Assembly: GCA_963751835.1 (NCBI GenBank)
Contig: CAVVWD010000020.1
Coordinates: 62,001-126,000, forward strand
Direction: 5' to 3'
DNA length: 64,000 nucleotides
From: JACVRW01 sp963751835
GTDB lineage: Bacteria; Actinomycetota; Thermoleophilia; Solirubrobacterales; Thermoleophilaceae
The translations under genes were made by a program, and so were the position numbers. The notes beneath the pieces are model-generated. The model made no database searches, had not been told where the DNA came from, and saw only the letters and a list, made by a program, of their open reading frames with translations. Of the stretch, positions 41,171-49,745 are shown piece after piece; position 1 is the stretch's first letter, and each line of letters opens with the position of its first letter.

Positions 41171-41912
41171 GCGTTCGCTGACCGTGGTTGCCGGCGGCCT
41201 CGGCGAAGGCATGAAAGAGCTGGCGCTTGTCGGCGGCCTCGGGATGCCACTGAACCCCGAGCACCCAGCTTCCGTCCGCGGACTCGATGGCCTCGGGCAC
41301 GCCGTCTTCGCGCGCCCGGCCGCTGATCCGTAGGCCGTCACCGAGGCGGTCGATGGCCTGGTGGTGATGGCAGCGGCCCACGTGTAGCGACTCGCCGATG
41401 GCCTGCTCGGCGAGCGATCCCCGGTCGAGCTCGATCTTGTGCTCGTTGCCCTCGAAGGCCCCGACGATCCGCCTGTGCGTCGATACCCCGTTCTCGTCGG
41501 CCAGCTCCTGGAGGAGCGTTCCGCCGCGAGCCACGTTCAGTAGCTGCATCCCGCGGCAGATCCCGAGGAGCGGCAGGCCTCGCTCGATCGCCATGTGCGT
41601 CAGCGCGATCTCGAACTCGTCCCGCTCGGGGTAGCTGTTCTCGAGGGCCGGGCTCGCTTCCTGGCCGTAGAAGCGCGGGTCGAGATCGGCGCCCCCAATG
41701 AGCAGCAGCCCGTCGATCCGGTCGAGCAGCTCCGCCGGCGCACGCGGGTCCACGGGCAGCAGCACGGCCACCGCCCCCGTCTGCTGGAGAGCGGCGACAT
41801 AGGTGTCCGCTACGAGGTGGGCGGTCTGGTCCCAGAAGGCCCAGCGCGCCCGTTCGCGCACGGCGCAAATGCCGATAACGGGAGCGGCTGTGGTGTGGCG
41901 AGCGGAGTCCAA
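41130..41912 (-). CDS. Gamma-glutamyl-gamma-aminobutyrate hydrolase-like amidotransferase (PuuD family)
   Basis: About 260 residues: PVIGICAVRERARWAFWDQT, GLLLIGGADLDPRFYGQEAS, GLPLLGICRGMQLLNVARGG and QWHPEAADKRQLFHAF. The class I glutaminase nucleophile Cys lies in G-I-C-R-G-M and the catalytic His in Q-W-H-P-E. PuuD-type enzymes free GABA or a related acid from the gamma-glutamyl conjugate. It is on the opposite strand; its 3' end overlaps the PuuA-like gene by 41 nt. TTG 41912 is chosen as start because the family sequence begins just after it. Confidence 0.88.
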   Translation of the reverse strand: MDSARHTTAAPVIGICAVRERARWAFWDQTAHLVADTYVAALQQTGAVAVLLPVDPRAPAELLDRIDGLLLIGGADLDPRFYGQEASPALENSYPERDEFEIALTHMAIERGLPLLGICRGMQLLNVARGGTLLQELADENGVSTHRRIVGAFEGNEHKIELDRGSLAEQAIGESLHVGRCHHHQAIDRLGDGLRISGRAREDGVPEAIESADGSWVLGVQWHPEAADKRQLFHAFAEAAGNHGQRTLTAARSRGTSPSR

Positions 41913-41991
41913 GGTTGGCGGCGGCGTGCTTGACAGCGGTGAGGGCCAGTGTAAAGGTCTTTCGGGCAAGCCATTTGGTGGGGAGGTACTC

Positions 41992-43371
41992 GTGCCGGTA
42001 ACGACCGAGTCGATAGTGCGGGTTCTCGAGCCGGCGACCGAGGAGGTCATGGCCGAGCTTCCGAAGGCCGGTCCCGAGGAGGCCGACGCCGCCATCGCGC
42101 GAGCCAAAGGGGCGTTCCCCGCCTGGCGTGCCGTCGCCCCCGCCGACCGCGCGGATCTGCTGCGGCAGATCTCCGCCGCCGTCCGCGAGCGCTTGGACGA
42201 CCTTGCCCGCCTCGAGGCCCGCAACGTCGGCAAGCCGATCTCGGATGCGCGCGCCGAGGTCGGCATGGTGGCGGATGTCTTCGGCTATTACGCCGGCGCC
42301 CCGGAGCGCCTGCTCGGCTCGAGCATCCCGGTGGCGGGCGGCATCGACGTGACCTTCCGCGAGCCGCTCGGCGTGGTGGGGCTGATCACACCCTGGAACT
42401 TCCCGCTGGCGATCGCCTCCTGGAAGGTGGCGCCCGCGCTCGCCGCCGGCAACACGATCGTGCTCAAGCCTGCAGAGCTAACGCCGCTGACGGCGGTCGA
42501 GCTCGAGCGGATCGCCCTCGACGCCGGCCTTCCGGAGGGAGTGCTGAACGTGGTGGTCGGTCCCGGGCGGACGGTCGGCGAGCGCATCGTCGAGCACCCC
42601 GACGTGGCCAAGGTGGCGTTCACCGGCTCGACCGCCGTCGGCCGCCGCATCCAGGCGCTCGCCGCGGAGACCATCAAGCGCGTGACGCTCGAGCTCGGCG
42701 GTAAGTCGGCCAACGTGATCTTCGGCGACGCCGACCTCGAGCGGGCGGCTCGCGCCGCGCCCATCGCGGTGTTCGGCAACGCGGGCCAGGACTGCTGCGC
42801 GCGCTCGCGCATCCTCGTCGAGGCATCGGCGCTCGACCGCTTCATGGACGCGCTCGAGGAGGCGGTCGAGGCGATCAGGGTGGGCGACCCGCTCGACGAC
42901 TCCACCGAGATGGGACCACTCATCTCCGCGGAACAGCGCGAGACGGTCTCTTCCTACGTCGACGGCGACGCGCCGGTCGCGATCCGCGGCAGCGCCCCCG
43001 AGGGCAAGGGCTTCTGGTTCCCGCCCACGGTGCTCGCCCCGGTGTCGAACGACGACCGCGCGGCGCGCGAGGAGATCTTCGGCCCGGTTGCGTGCGTCAT
43101 CCCGTTCAGGGACGAGGCGGAGGCGATCCTGCTCGCCAACGACACGATCTACGGCCTCTCCGGCTCGATCTGGACCCGCGACGGCGCCAAGGCATTCCGC
43201 GTCGCACGCGCGATCGACACCGGAGTGGTCTCCATCAACTCGAACACCTCGGTGCGCGTCTCCACGCCCTTCGGCGGCTTCAAGCAGTCGGGCTTCGGAC
43301 GCGAGCTGGGTCCGCACGCGCTCGACTACTACACCGAGTTGAAGAACGTGTACTACGCGACGGAGGAGTGA
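41992..43371 (+). CDS. Aldehyde dehydrogenase (NAD(P)-dependent), PuuC/betaine-aldehyde type
   Basis: A 459-residue ALDH: PLGVVGLITPWNFPLAIASW, KVAPALAAGNTIVLKPAELT, FTGSTAVGRRIQALAAE, the catalytic Glu in VTLELGGKSANVIF and the catalytic Cys region GNAGQDCCARSRILV. The C-terminal part is STPFGGFKQSGFGRELGPHA. It oxidises an amino-aldehyde such as gamma-glutamyl-aminobutyraldehyde in this context; betaine aldehyde is an alternative. GTG 41992 has a GGGAGG site 5-6 nt upstream. Three nt separate it from the next gene. Confidence 0.9.
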   Translation: MPVTTESIVRVLEPATEEVMAELPKAGPEEADAAIARAKGAFPAWRAVAPADRADLLRQISAAVRERLDDLARLEARNVGKPISDARAEVGMVADVFGYYAGAPERLLGSSIPVAGGIDVTFREPLGVVGLITPWNFPLAIASWKVAPALAAGNTIVLKPAELTPLTAVELERIALDAGLPEGVLNVVVGPGRTVGERIVEHPDVAKVAFTGSTAVGRRIQALAAETIKRVTLELGGKSANVIFGDADLERAARAAPIAVFGNAGQDCCARSRILVEASALDRFMDALEEAVEAIRVGDPLDDSTEMGPLISAEQRETVSSYVDGDAPVAIRGSAPEGKGFWFPPTVLAPVSNDDRAAREEIFGPVACVIPFRDEAEAILLANDTIYGLSGSIWTRDGAKAFRVARAIDTGVVSINSNTSVRVSTPFGGFKQSGFGRELGPHALDYYTELKNVYYATEE

Positions 43372-43374
43372 GCG

Positions 43375-44121
43375 GTGCCGGGGAGGCTCGAGGAAAAGGT
43401 CTGCGTCATCACCGGGACCGCAAGCGGGATCGGCCGGGAGTCAGCCGAGCTGTTCATGTCCGAGGGCGCGCGGGTGGTGGGAGTCGACCTGAGCCCCGAC
43501 GCCGCCGGCGACCTCGCCATCCAGGCAGACGTGACCGACGAGCAGCAGGTGAGGGCCCTATACAGGCGCGTGCGCGACGAGCTCGGCCGCATCGACGTCC
43601 TCTTCAACAACGCGGGCATCTCCCCGGACGACGATCAGTCGATTCTCGACACGAGCTACGAAGCTTGGCGGCGCGTCCAGGACGTGAACCTCACGTCGGT
43701 CTTCCTGTGCTGCAAATACGGCATCCCGCATTTGATCGAGGGAGGGGGCGGCTCGGTGATAAACACCGCCTCCTTCGTCGCGGTGATGGGCGCCGCGGTG
43801 TCGCAGATCTCCTACACGGCGGCGAAGGGCGGCGTGCTCTCGCTGTCGCGTGAGCTGGGGGTCGAGTTTGCCCGCAAGGGCGTGCGCGTGAACGCTCTCT
43901 GTCCCGGGCCGGTCAACACACCTCTGCTCCAGGAGCTGTTCGCGGCCGACCCCGAGAAGGCGCAGCGCCGCTACGTGCACCTCCCGCCGGGCCGTTTCGC
44001 CGAGCCTCGGGAGATCGCCAACGGCGCACTCTTTCTCGCGAGCGACGAATCGACCTACGTCAACGCCACGGCCTTCCTCGTGGACGGAGGGTTGTCGGGC
44101 GCCTACCTCACGCCGGAGTGA
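43375..44121 (+). CDS. Short-chain dehydrogenase/reductase
   Basis: A 248-residue classical SDR: cofactor motif VCVITGTASGIGRESAELFM (T-G-x3-G-I-G), the NNAG stretch DVLFNNAGISPDD, the Ser in SVINTASFVAV, the Y-x-x-x-K catalytic pair in QISYTAAKGGVLSLS, and CPGPVNTPLLQEL. The acidic residue after the second strand (GVDLSPD) favours NAD. Its place between the aldehyde dehydrogenase and an amidotransferase suggests an alcohol or oxo step in the same pathway. GTG 43375. Confidence 0.9.
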   Translation: MPGRLEEKVCVITGTASGIGRESAELFMSEGARVVGVDLSPDAAGDLAIQADVTDEQQVRALYRRVRDELGRIDVLFNNAGISPDDDQSILDTSYEAWRRVQDVNLTSVFLCCKYGIPHLIEGGGGSVINTASFVAVMGAAVSQISYTAAKGGVLSLSRELGVEFARKGVRVNALCPGPVNTPLLQELFAADPEKAQRRYVHLPPGRFAEPREIANGALFLASDESTYVNATAFLVDGGLSGAYLTPE

Positions 44122-44840
44122 GAGTCCTCTCGGTCACGCACCAGGACAACGCCGGCGCCGGCGTGTTCGGCGAGGCGCGCGGAGCAGAGCTGCTCGCGTG
44201 GACGCCGCTGTCAGGAGAGCCGCCGCTGGACGAGATCGAGGCGGCGATGGTCTTCGGCGGAGCGATGCACGTGGACCAGGAGCATCTGCACACCTGGCTG
44301 CCGGGCGAGAAGGAGCTCATCCGCGGGCTGCTCGAGCGCGGGACGCCGTTGCTGGGCGTCTGCCTCGGCGCGCAGCTGCTGGCCGAGGCGGCCGGCGCCC
44401 GCCCGCGTCGTTTGGCGGCGGCGGAGATCGGCTGGCGCCGGGTCGAGGTCACCGAGGAGGGGCGCGCCGACCCGGTGATCGGACCGCTCGCGCCGTCGTT
44501 CGAGGTCTTCGAGTGGCATTCCTACGAGGCGCCGCTGCCGCCGGGCGCTGTGGCGCTCGCCCGAAACACGGCCTGTCTGCAGGCATTTCGCGTGGACGGC
44601 CGCCCGGCGTGGGGAGTCCAGTTCCACGCGGAGGTGACCGCGGCCAACCTGGGTTCGTGGCTCGATGGCTGGCACAAGAGCGCGGACGCGCTCGCGACCG
44701 GCCAGGACCCCGACGCGATTCGATCGGACAGCGAGCGCCTGATCGGAGCGGAGAACGAGCTCGGCCGCGGGCTGGCGGAGCGATTCCTGGCGCAGGCTCG
44801 AGAGGCGGTCGAGTCGGCCGGCGGTAGGGCGCACTCTTAA
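44118..44840 (+). CDS. Class I glutamine amidotransferase-like protein
   Basis: A 240-residue protein: MRVLSVTHQDNAGAGVFGEA, AMVFGGAMHVDQEHLHTWLP, the nucleophile elbow GTPLLGVCLGAQLLAEAAGA with catalytic Cys, and the catalytic His in WGVQFHAEVTAANLGSWLD. This resembles the GMP-synthase-like amidotransferases found in amine catabolism clusters, which cleave gamma-glutamyl amides. GTG 44118 overlaps the SDR stop (GTGA). It converges with a membrane protein gene with 4 nt overlap. Confidence 0.87.
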   Translation: MRVLSVTHQDNAGAGVFGEARGAELLAWTPLSGEPPLDEIEAAMVFGGAMHVDQEHLHTWLPGEKELIRGLLERGTPLLGVCLGAQLLAEAAGARPRRLAAAEIGWRRVEVTEEGRADPVIGPLAPSFEVFEWHSYEAPLPPGAVALARNTACLQAFRVDGRPAWGVQFHAEVTAANLGSWLDGWHKSADALATGQDPDAIRSDSERLIGAENELGRGLAERFLAQAREAVESAGGRAHS

Positions 44841-45757
44841 ACGTTCGGCGGCGCCTTCGGCCCGCTCGCCGGCGGCTGCGGGTCCCCACCCGGTGGCGGC
44901 CAGCCGCCAGCGGGCGGCGCGGCGGGCGGCGCGGTGCCGGGCTCCTGCGCGGGCGCCGGATCCGAGCCGGGCGGAGGGGGTGGCGGCATCTGAGACCCGG
45001 GGGTGGGGGCTTCGGGCGCTGCGGGCGCTTCGCCCGGTGCCGGCTCGGCCGGCTGGCCGCCGGCATCCGTGCCCAGCACCGGCTCGCCCCGGAGCGCCTT
45101 CAGCTCGAAGAAGATCACTGCCGCGGCGAGTGCGGTCAGCGGGATCAGAAGGAGGCTCGTGAGCAGCACGGCGAGCGAGAACCCTGCCCACGAGTCGGAG
45201 ATCCCGCCGATGAGCGCGGCGATCAGGATCTGGACGACGAAGGCGCCGACAAAGAGCACCACGAGCACCCCGAAGACCTGCCAGCCGTTCCCCTTCACGA
45301 GCGCGCGGCTGCGCCCGAAGGACTCGAGGGCGCCGACACGCTCGATCACGATCGCCGGGACTATCACCGCCCAGATAGTGATCAGGTAGAGGCCGGGGAC
45401 TATCAGGAGGACGAAGCCAATCGCGATTGCGATGCCGGCCAGGATGCCCGCCACGAGCAGCGCGCCGACGACGTTGCCGGCCGCGGAGAACAGACCGCCG
45501 ATCGTCTGGTCGCGCCTGCCGTCGAGGATGTCGCGGGCCACCTCGACCACCATGCCCTGGTAGAGGTAGCCGGCCACCAGGGCGATTGCATTCGCGACCA
45601 GGCTGAGCACGAACCCGCCGGCCTCGTAGAGCAGCCCGTTGATGAGAGCGACCGGCAGGAACAGCGCGAGCGCCCCGCCGATCAGCAGCGCGAACTGGTC
45701 CCGGTAGATCTGGAAGATGCGCTCGAAGACCCGGCCGACGTCGAGCTTGCCGTTCAT
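44837..45757 (-). CDS. Multi-pass membrane protein with proline-rich cytoplasmic tail, unknown function
   Basis: A 306-residue protein with about six hydrophobic segments (FALLIGGALALFLPVALING, LVANAIALVAGYLYQGMVVE, IAIAIGFVLLIVPGLYLITI, FGVLVVLFVGAFVVQILIAA), including the recurring 'V-P-G-L-Y-L-x-x-x-W' of the glycerophosphoryl-diester-phosphodiesterase membrane-domain-like/DUF975 group. The last ~80 residues are Pro/Gly/Ala-rich (PGSQMPPPPPPGSDP). Function unknown. ATG 45757 is 18 nt from the divergent YqgE gene. Confidence 0.7.
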   Translation of the reverse strand: MNGKLDVGRVFERIFQIYRDQFALLIGGALALFLPVALINGLLYEAGGFVLSLVANAIALVAGYLYQGMVVEVARDILDGRRDQTIGGLFSAAGNVVGALLVAGILAGIAIAIGFVLLIVPGLYLITIWAVIVPAIVIERVGALESFGRSRALVKGNGWQVFGVLVVLFVGAFVVQILIAALIGGISDSWAGFSLAVLLTSLLLIPLTALAAAVIFFELKALRGEPVLGTDAGGQPAEPAPGEAPAAPEAPTPGSQMPPPPPPGSDPAPAQEPGTAPPAAPPAGGWPPPGGDPQPPASGPKAPPNV

Positions 45758-45775
45758 GCCGCAGAATCTATTCCT

Positions 45776-46303
45776 GTGGCGGACAGCACGCGGGGACAGC
45801 TCCTGATCGCAGCGCCCTCCCTTTTCGACTACTTCAGGCGCACCGTGATCCTCGTGCTGGAGCACACCGAGGAGGGGGCGATGGGGGTCGTGCTGAACAG
45901 GGCATCCGAGACGCGTGTGTCGGAGGCCGTCCCCGCCCTGGCCGAGTTGCCCGGGGGAGACGAGCTCGTTCGGCTCGGCGGCCCCGTCTCGCCACAGTCG
46001 GTGGTCGCGCTGGGCGACTTCGAGCGGCCGGAGGAGGCGGGCACGCAGGTGATCGACACGCTCGGCACGCTCGACCCGGACGCGGACAACGAGTCGCTGC
46101 GGAGATTGCGGGTATATGCCGGCTACGCCGGCTGGGCCGCCGGCCAGCTCGACGGCGAGCTCGAGGCCGAGGCGTGGATCGTGACCGACGCGGCGGTGGA
46201 CGACCCCTTCGCCGACGGCGACCTCTGGGCCGAGGCCCTCGCACGCAAGGGCGGCAAGTACCGCCTGCTCGCGACGATGCCGTCGGACCCCTCGCTCAAC
46301 TGA
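45776..46303 (+). CDS. YqgE/AlgH-family protein (UPF0301)
   Basis: A 175-residue protein: RGQLLIAAPSLFDYFRRTVI, LVLEHTEEGAMGVVLNRAS, LGGPVSPQSVVALGDF, LRRLRVYAGYAGWAAGQLDG and AWIVTDAAVDDPF. These are the standard blocks of the YqgE/AlgH family, whose members form small beta-rich proteins of uncertain regulatory function. GTG 45776 gives the usual short N terminus. Confidence 0.92.
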   Translation: MADSTRGQLLIAAPSLFDYFRRTVILVLEHTEEGAMGVVLNRASETRVSEAVPALAELPGGDELVRLGGPVSPQSVVALGDFERPEEAGTQVIDTLGTLDPDADNESLRRLRVYAGYAGWAAGQLDGELEAEAWIVTDAAVDDPFADGDLWAEALARKGGKYRLLATMPSDPSLN

Positions 46304-46311
46304 GGCGAACG

Positions 46312-47286
46312 TCAGCCCAGGTCGGGATAGTCCTTGGCCATCTGCTCGAGCAGCAGGCGCGCGGGTGCGACCGACCCCTCGCGCGTGAAATGAACGCCGT
46401 CGGGCTGGCGCGCGAGCACCTTGCGGCCGTCGATCTTCAAGCTGTCGCTGTACTTGCCGCCGTTCAGCGTCGAGTAGACGTCGACGTAGCGCAGGCCGGG
46501 CACGGCCCGGGCGGCTTGCTCGACGGCGCGGTTCTGGGCGGCGTAGATCTCGTTCTTCTCCTCGTTGCGCGCGGTGGGCGGCGGCACCCAGTACACAGGG
46601 CGCTCGCCGTCTGCGCCGAACTCCTCGGCCACCACCGCCACGCGGCGGGCGAACTCGGTCTGCCACTCCGGGTCGCTCGGCCCGTAGAGCTGCCCGCCCG
46701 CCTCGACGTTGAAGCCGTCGTTTCCGCCGATCGCCATCACGACCGCGTCCGGGTCGCGCGCCGCGGCCTCCTGCTGTGCGTTCAGCTCCCAGTTGAAGAA
46801 GGCGGGGTTGGTGAGGCCGGTGGCGTTCTGGGCGACGGTCTCGACCTCGAGCAGGCCCGGCGGGGCCTGGTCCGTGAGCCGCTGGCCGAGGAACTCCGCC
46901 TCGGAGTCGCCCGTTACGAGCACCTCGAGCGGCTCCCCCGGTGAGGGCTGCCTGTAGGTCGGCTGTTCCTCACTTTCCCGGGCCCGCTTGCGCAGAATCG
47001 CCGTCGAGCCCTCCTCGAGCTCGGTCCCGGACGCGGTCTTGTCCTCCTGTCCGAACGCGAGGTCGAGGCCCTCACGGGGCAGGTGCAGGCCGATGGCGCC
47101 TGCCACGTCGTCCAGCGGGCGCCCGACGGAGAGCACTATGTCACGGGTGGTTCCCTGCTCCATGCCCTCGCCCGCGCGCACGATTGCTTCGGAGTTGAAC
47201 AGGGCCGCGATGCCGAGCGCGATCACGAGGACGGCGAGCACCCGGCCGGCCGGCATGGTCAGGTCTCTGTTTCGCTTCGGATCCAC
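46312..47286 (-). CDS. Secreted or anchored SGNH (DUF459-type) hydrolase/acyltransferase
   Basis: A 324-residue protein. A membrane anchor lies at residues 12-32 (AGRVLAVLVIALGIAALFNS). The SGNH core begins LEVLVTGDSEAEFLGQRLTD (block I G-D-S), block III is AVVMAIGGNDGFNVEAGGQL, and the catalytic D-x-x-H is in RQPDGVHFTREGS. The DUF459 group acts on surface polysaccharide acyl groups. The MBOAT gene ends 3 nt before this gene starts, as in AlgI/AlgJ-like O-acetylation pairs. The start is GTG 47286 or ATG 47256. Confidence 0.85.
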   Translation of the reverse strand: MDPKRNRDLTMPAGRVLAVLVIALGIAALFNSEAIVRAGEGMEQGTTRDIVLSVGRPLDDVAGAIGLHLPREGLDLAFGQEDKTASGTELEEGSTAILRKRARESEEQPTYRQPSPGEPLEVLVTGDSEAEFLGQRLTDQAPPGLLEVETVAQNATGLTNPAFFNWELNAQQEAAARDPDAVVMAIGGNDGFNVEAGGQLYGPSDPEWQTEFARRVAVVAEEFGADGERPVYWVPPPTARNEEKNEIYAAQNRAVEQAARAVPGLRYVDVYSTLNGGKYSDSLKIDGRKVLARQPDGVHFTREGSVAPARLLLEQMAKDYPDLG

Positions 47287-47289
47287 GGG

Positions 47290-48690
47290 TCAGAACTGGA
47301 AGTAGATGAACGGGGCCACGCCCTGCTGGCCGACCGCCGCGTCGGCCGCCACGAGCAGAGCGCCGAAGCCGACTCCCTGCCAGGCCACCGGCCGCGCCAC
47401 AAGCCAGGCCTCGGCGCGCCGCCACCAGCCCTGTGGCAGCAGCTGCACGGCGACCGAGGCCACAACCAGGAACACCATAGGGAGCGTCACGAGCGGCGAG
47501 GGGCCGGACAGGCCGAGCCCGCCGAGGATCTCGAACGCGATATCGAGGTTGGGTGCCCGGAAGAAGACCCAGGCGATGCAGACGACGTTGAAGGTCACGA
47601 ACCAGGCGACCGGGGCCGGCATGCGGAAGCCCTTGAGGTGTTCGCGCCCCCAGCGCTCGGCCGACAGCGCCCCACCGTGGATGCCGCCCCAGAACAGGAA
47701 CGTCCAGGAGGCGCCGTGCCAGAGCCCGCCGAGGAGCATCGTGAGCATCAGGTTGCGGTAGGTCTTGGCGCTCCCCTTGCGGTTGCCGCCCAGCGGGATA
47801 TAGAGGTAGTCGCGCAGCCAGCGCGAGAGCGTCATGTGCCAGCGTCGCCAGAAGTCCTGAAGCGAGAGGGCCAGGTACGGGCGGTTGAAGTTCTGGGGCA
47901 GCTGGTAGCCGAGCAGGAGCGCGAGCCCGATCGCGATGTCGACGTAGCCCGAGAAGTCGCAGTAGATCTGCGCCGCGAACGCGTAGAACGCGAGCAGGAT
48001 CTCGCCTCCGGAATGCGCGGCGGGATCGTTGTAGACCGGATCGACAACCCGCCGCGCGAGCTCGTCCGCCACGACGGTCTTCTTGACGAGACCGCCGGCG
48101 ATCAGGAAGAGCGCGGGCCCGGCGAGCACCTCCCGCGGATCACGGGGAGTGCGCAGCTGCGGCAGCAGCTCGTTCGCGCGCACGATCGGCCCCGCGATGA
48201 GGTGCGGGAAGAACGCCTGCAGGATCGCCACGTCGCCGAGCGAGGCGGCGCGCGTCTCGCCGCGGTAGACGTCGACCACGTACGAGATCGCCTGGAAGGT
48301 GAAGAAGGAGATCCCGATCGGCAGGACGATCTGCACGATCGGCAGCGGCGAGCCGAGCCCGAAGGTGTCAAGAAAAGAGTTGAGTTCGTCGACGAAGAAG
48401 CCGAAGTACTTGAAGGTGCCCAGAAGTCCGAGGTCGAAAGCCACCGCAGCGATCAGCACGCGCTTGCGCGTGACCTTCGAAGGTGAACCGGCGATGACCC
48501 GGGCGGCGACGGTGTTGACGACGCTGGACGAGATCAGCAGCAGGACCCAGCGCCAGTCCACCCAGCCGTAGAAGACGTAGGAAGCCAGGAGGATGAACGG
48601 CCGCCATGCCCTCGGGTGAGGCATGAGCGCCCAGGAAACGATGAACACGACCACGAAGAAGGCCGCGAACTCGATCGTCGGGAAGCTCAC
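47290..48690 (-). CDS. MBOAT-family membrane O-acyltransferase (AlgI-like)
   Basis: A 466-residue membrane protein: VSFPTIEFAAFFVVVFIVSW, LLGTFKYFGFFVDELNSFLD, ISFFTFQAISYVVDVYRGET and FAAQIYCDFSGYVDIAIGLA. The catalytic-site region reads LQDFWRRWHMTLSRWLRDYL, then YIPLGGNRKGS and LLGGLWHGASWTFLFWGGIH, where the His of L-W-H-G-A-S is the conserved MBOAT histidine. AlgI-type members move acetyl groups across the membrane for polysaccharide O-acetylation. GTG 48690 is the start. Confidence 0.92.
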   Translation of the reverse strand: MSFPTIEFAAFFVVVFIVSWALMPHPRAWRPFILLASYVFYGWVDWRWVLLLISSSVVNTVAARVIAGSPSKVTRKRVLIAAVAFDLGLLGTFKYFGFFVDELNSFLDTFGLGSPLPIVQIVLPIGISFFTFQAISYVVDVYRGETRAASLGDVAILQAFFPHLIAGPIVRANELLPQLRTPRDPREVLAGPALFLIAGGLVKKTVVADELARRVVDPVYNDPAAHSGGEILLAFYAFAAQIYCDFSGYVDIAIGLALLLGYQLPQNFNRPYLALSLQDFWRRWHMTLSRWLRDYLYIPLGGNRKGSAKTYRNLMLTMLLGGLWHGASWTFLFWGGIHGGALSAERWGREHLKGFRMPAPVAWFVTFNVVCIAWVFFRAPNLDIAFEILGGLGLSGPSPLVTLPMVFLVVASVAVQLLPQGWWRRAEAWLVARPVAWQGVGFGALLVAADAAVGQQGVAPFIYFQF

Positions 48691-48795
48691 CGCGCTGATT
48701 CTGGCTGGCGGGGCGGCCGACCCAACCGTCCGCAGGGTTCGTGGCGATTGCCGCGATGATCGGGCGGGTGCCGTCGCTACTCTCAGCCGCCGGCC

Positions 48796-49734
48796 GTGAC
48801 GACTCGCAAGCTCCTCATCTCCCTGCTCCTCGTGCTGCCGCTTGTGGCGGGCGCCTACGCCGCGCCCGCCGAGGCGGTCAAGGTCGGCCTGGGTGACCAC
48901 GGCTCGCACCATCTCGGCGAGGACCGCTACCGGGCGCTGGGGCTGAAGCGCCTGCGGCTCGTGGTTCCCTGGAACGTCGCGCTGCGTTCGTCCGACCGTC
49001 GTCTCCTCGACGACTGGCTCGCGGGCGCGAAGGCGTACGGGGTGGAGCCGTTCGTCTCGCTCGGCGCGGCCGGCAACTCGCGCTGTCCCAAGCGGCCGTG
49101 CGCGCTGCCGAGCGTGTCGAGCTTCGACAGAGCGTTCCGAGCGTTCCGCAAACGCTGGCCCTGGGTCAAGGTGATCGGCGTCTGGAACGAGGCCAACCAC
49201 CGCTCACAGCCGACCTTCAAGCGCCCCGATCGCGCCGCGCAGTTCTTCAACGTCGTAAGGACGCGCTGCCGGGGCTGCACGGTCGTCGCCGCCGACGTGA
49301 TCGACGACCGCAACATGGTGCGCTGGCTCGCCGACTTCAAGGAAGTGGCCCGCGGGCCGCGCATCTGGGGCCTCCACAACTACCGCGATGCGAATCCGCG
49401 CCGTGGTCAGCGCTACGGCGGCACCAAGGAGCTCCTCTCCGCCGTCCGCGGCAAGGTCTGGCTGACCGAGACCGGCGGCATCGTCAAGTTCGTGCTGCCG
49501 GACGGGCGCACGCTCTTCCCGCACAGCGAGAAGCGCGCGAACCTGGCGATCACGCGGGTGTTCAGGCTCGCCAAGCGCTACCGGTCCCGCATCGACCGGC
49601 TCTACATCTACCACTGGCGCCAGAGCGACTCGCGGAGCCGCTTCGACGCCGGTCTCGTGCGCGCGAGCGGGGAGCCGCGGGCCAGTTACCACACGCTGCG
49701 CCGCTGGCTTGCCACGCCTTGGTTCACGCCTTAG
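48796..49734 (+). CDS. Secreted TIM-barrel glycosidase-like protein (clan GH-A style)
   Basis: A 312-residue protein with signal peptide MTTRKLLISLLLVLPLVAGA. It contains KRLRLVVPWNVALRSSDRRL, the acid/base-like VIGVWNEANHRSQPTFKRPD (W-N-E) and the nucleophile-like KVWLTETGGIV (T-E-T-G), with DRLYIYHWRQSDSRSRFDAG at the end. This two-glutamate arrangement is that of clan A barrels such as GH39/GH5 relatives. Substrate unknown. GTG 48796; it is divergent from the MBOAT gene (105 bp) and followed by another secreted protein. Confidence 0.75.
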   Translation: MTTRKLLISLLLVLPLVAGAYAAPAEAVKVGLGDHGSHHLGEDRYRALGLKRLRLVVPWNVALRSSDRRLLDDWLAGAKAYGVEPFVSLGAAGNSRCPKRPCALPSVSSFDRAFRAFRKRWPWVKVIGVWNEANHRSQPTFKRPDRAAQFFNVVRTRCRGCTVVAADVIDDRNMVRWLADFKEVARGPRIWGLHNYRDANPRRGQRYGGTKELLSAVRGKVWLTETGGIVKFVLPDGRTLFPHSEKRANLAITRVFRLAKRYRSRIDRLYIYHWRQSDSRSRFDAGLVRASGEPRASYHTLRRWLATPWFTP

Positions 49735-49745
49735 GGTCCGCGTCC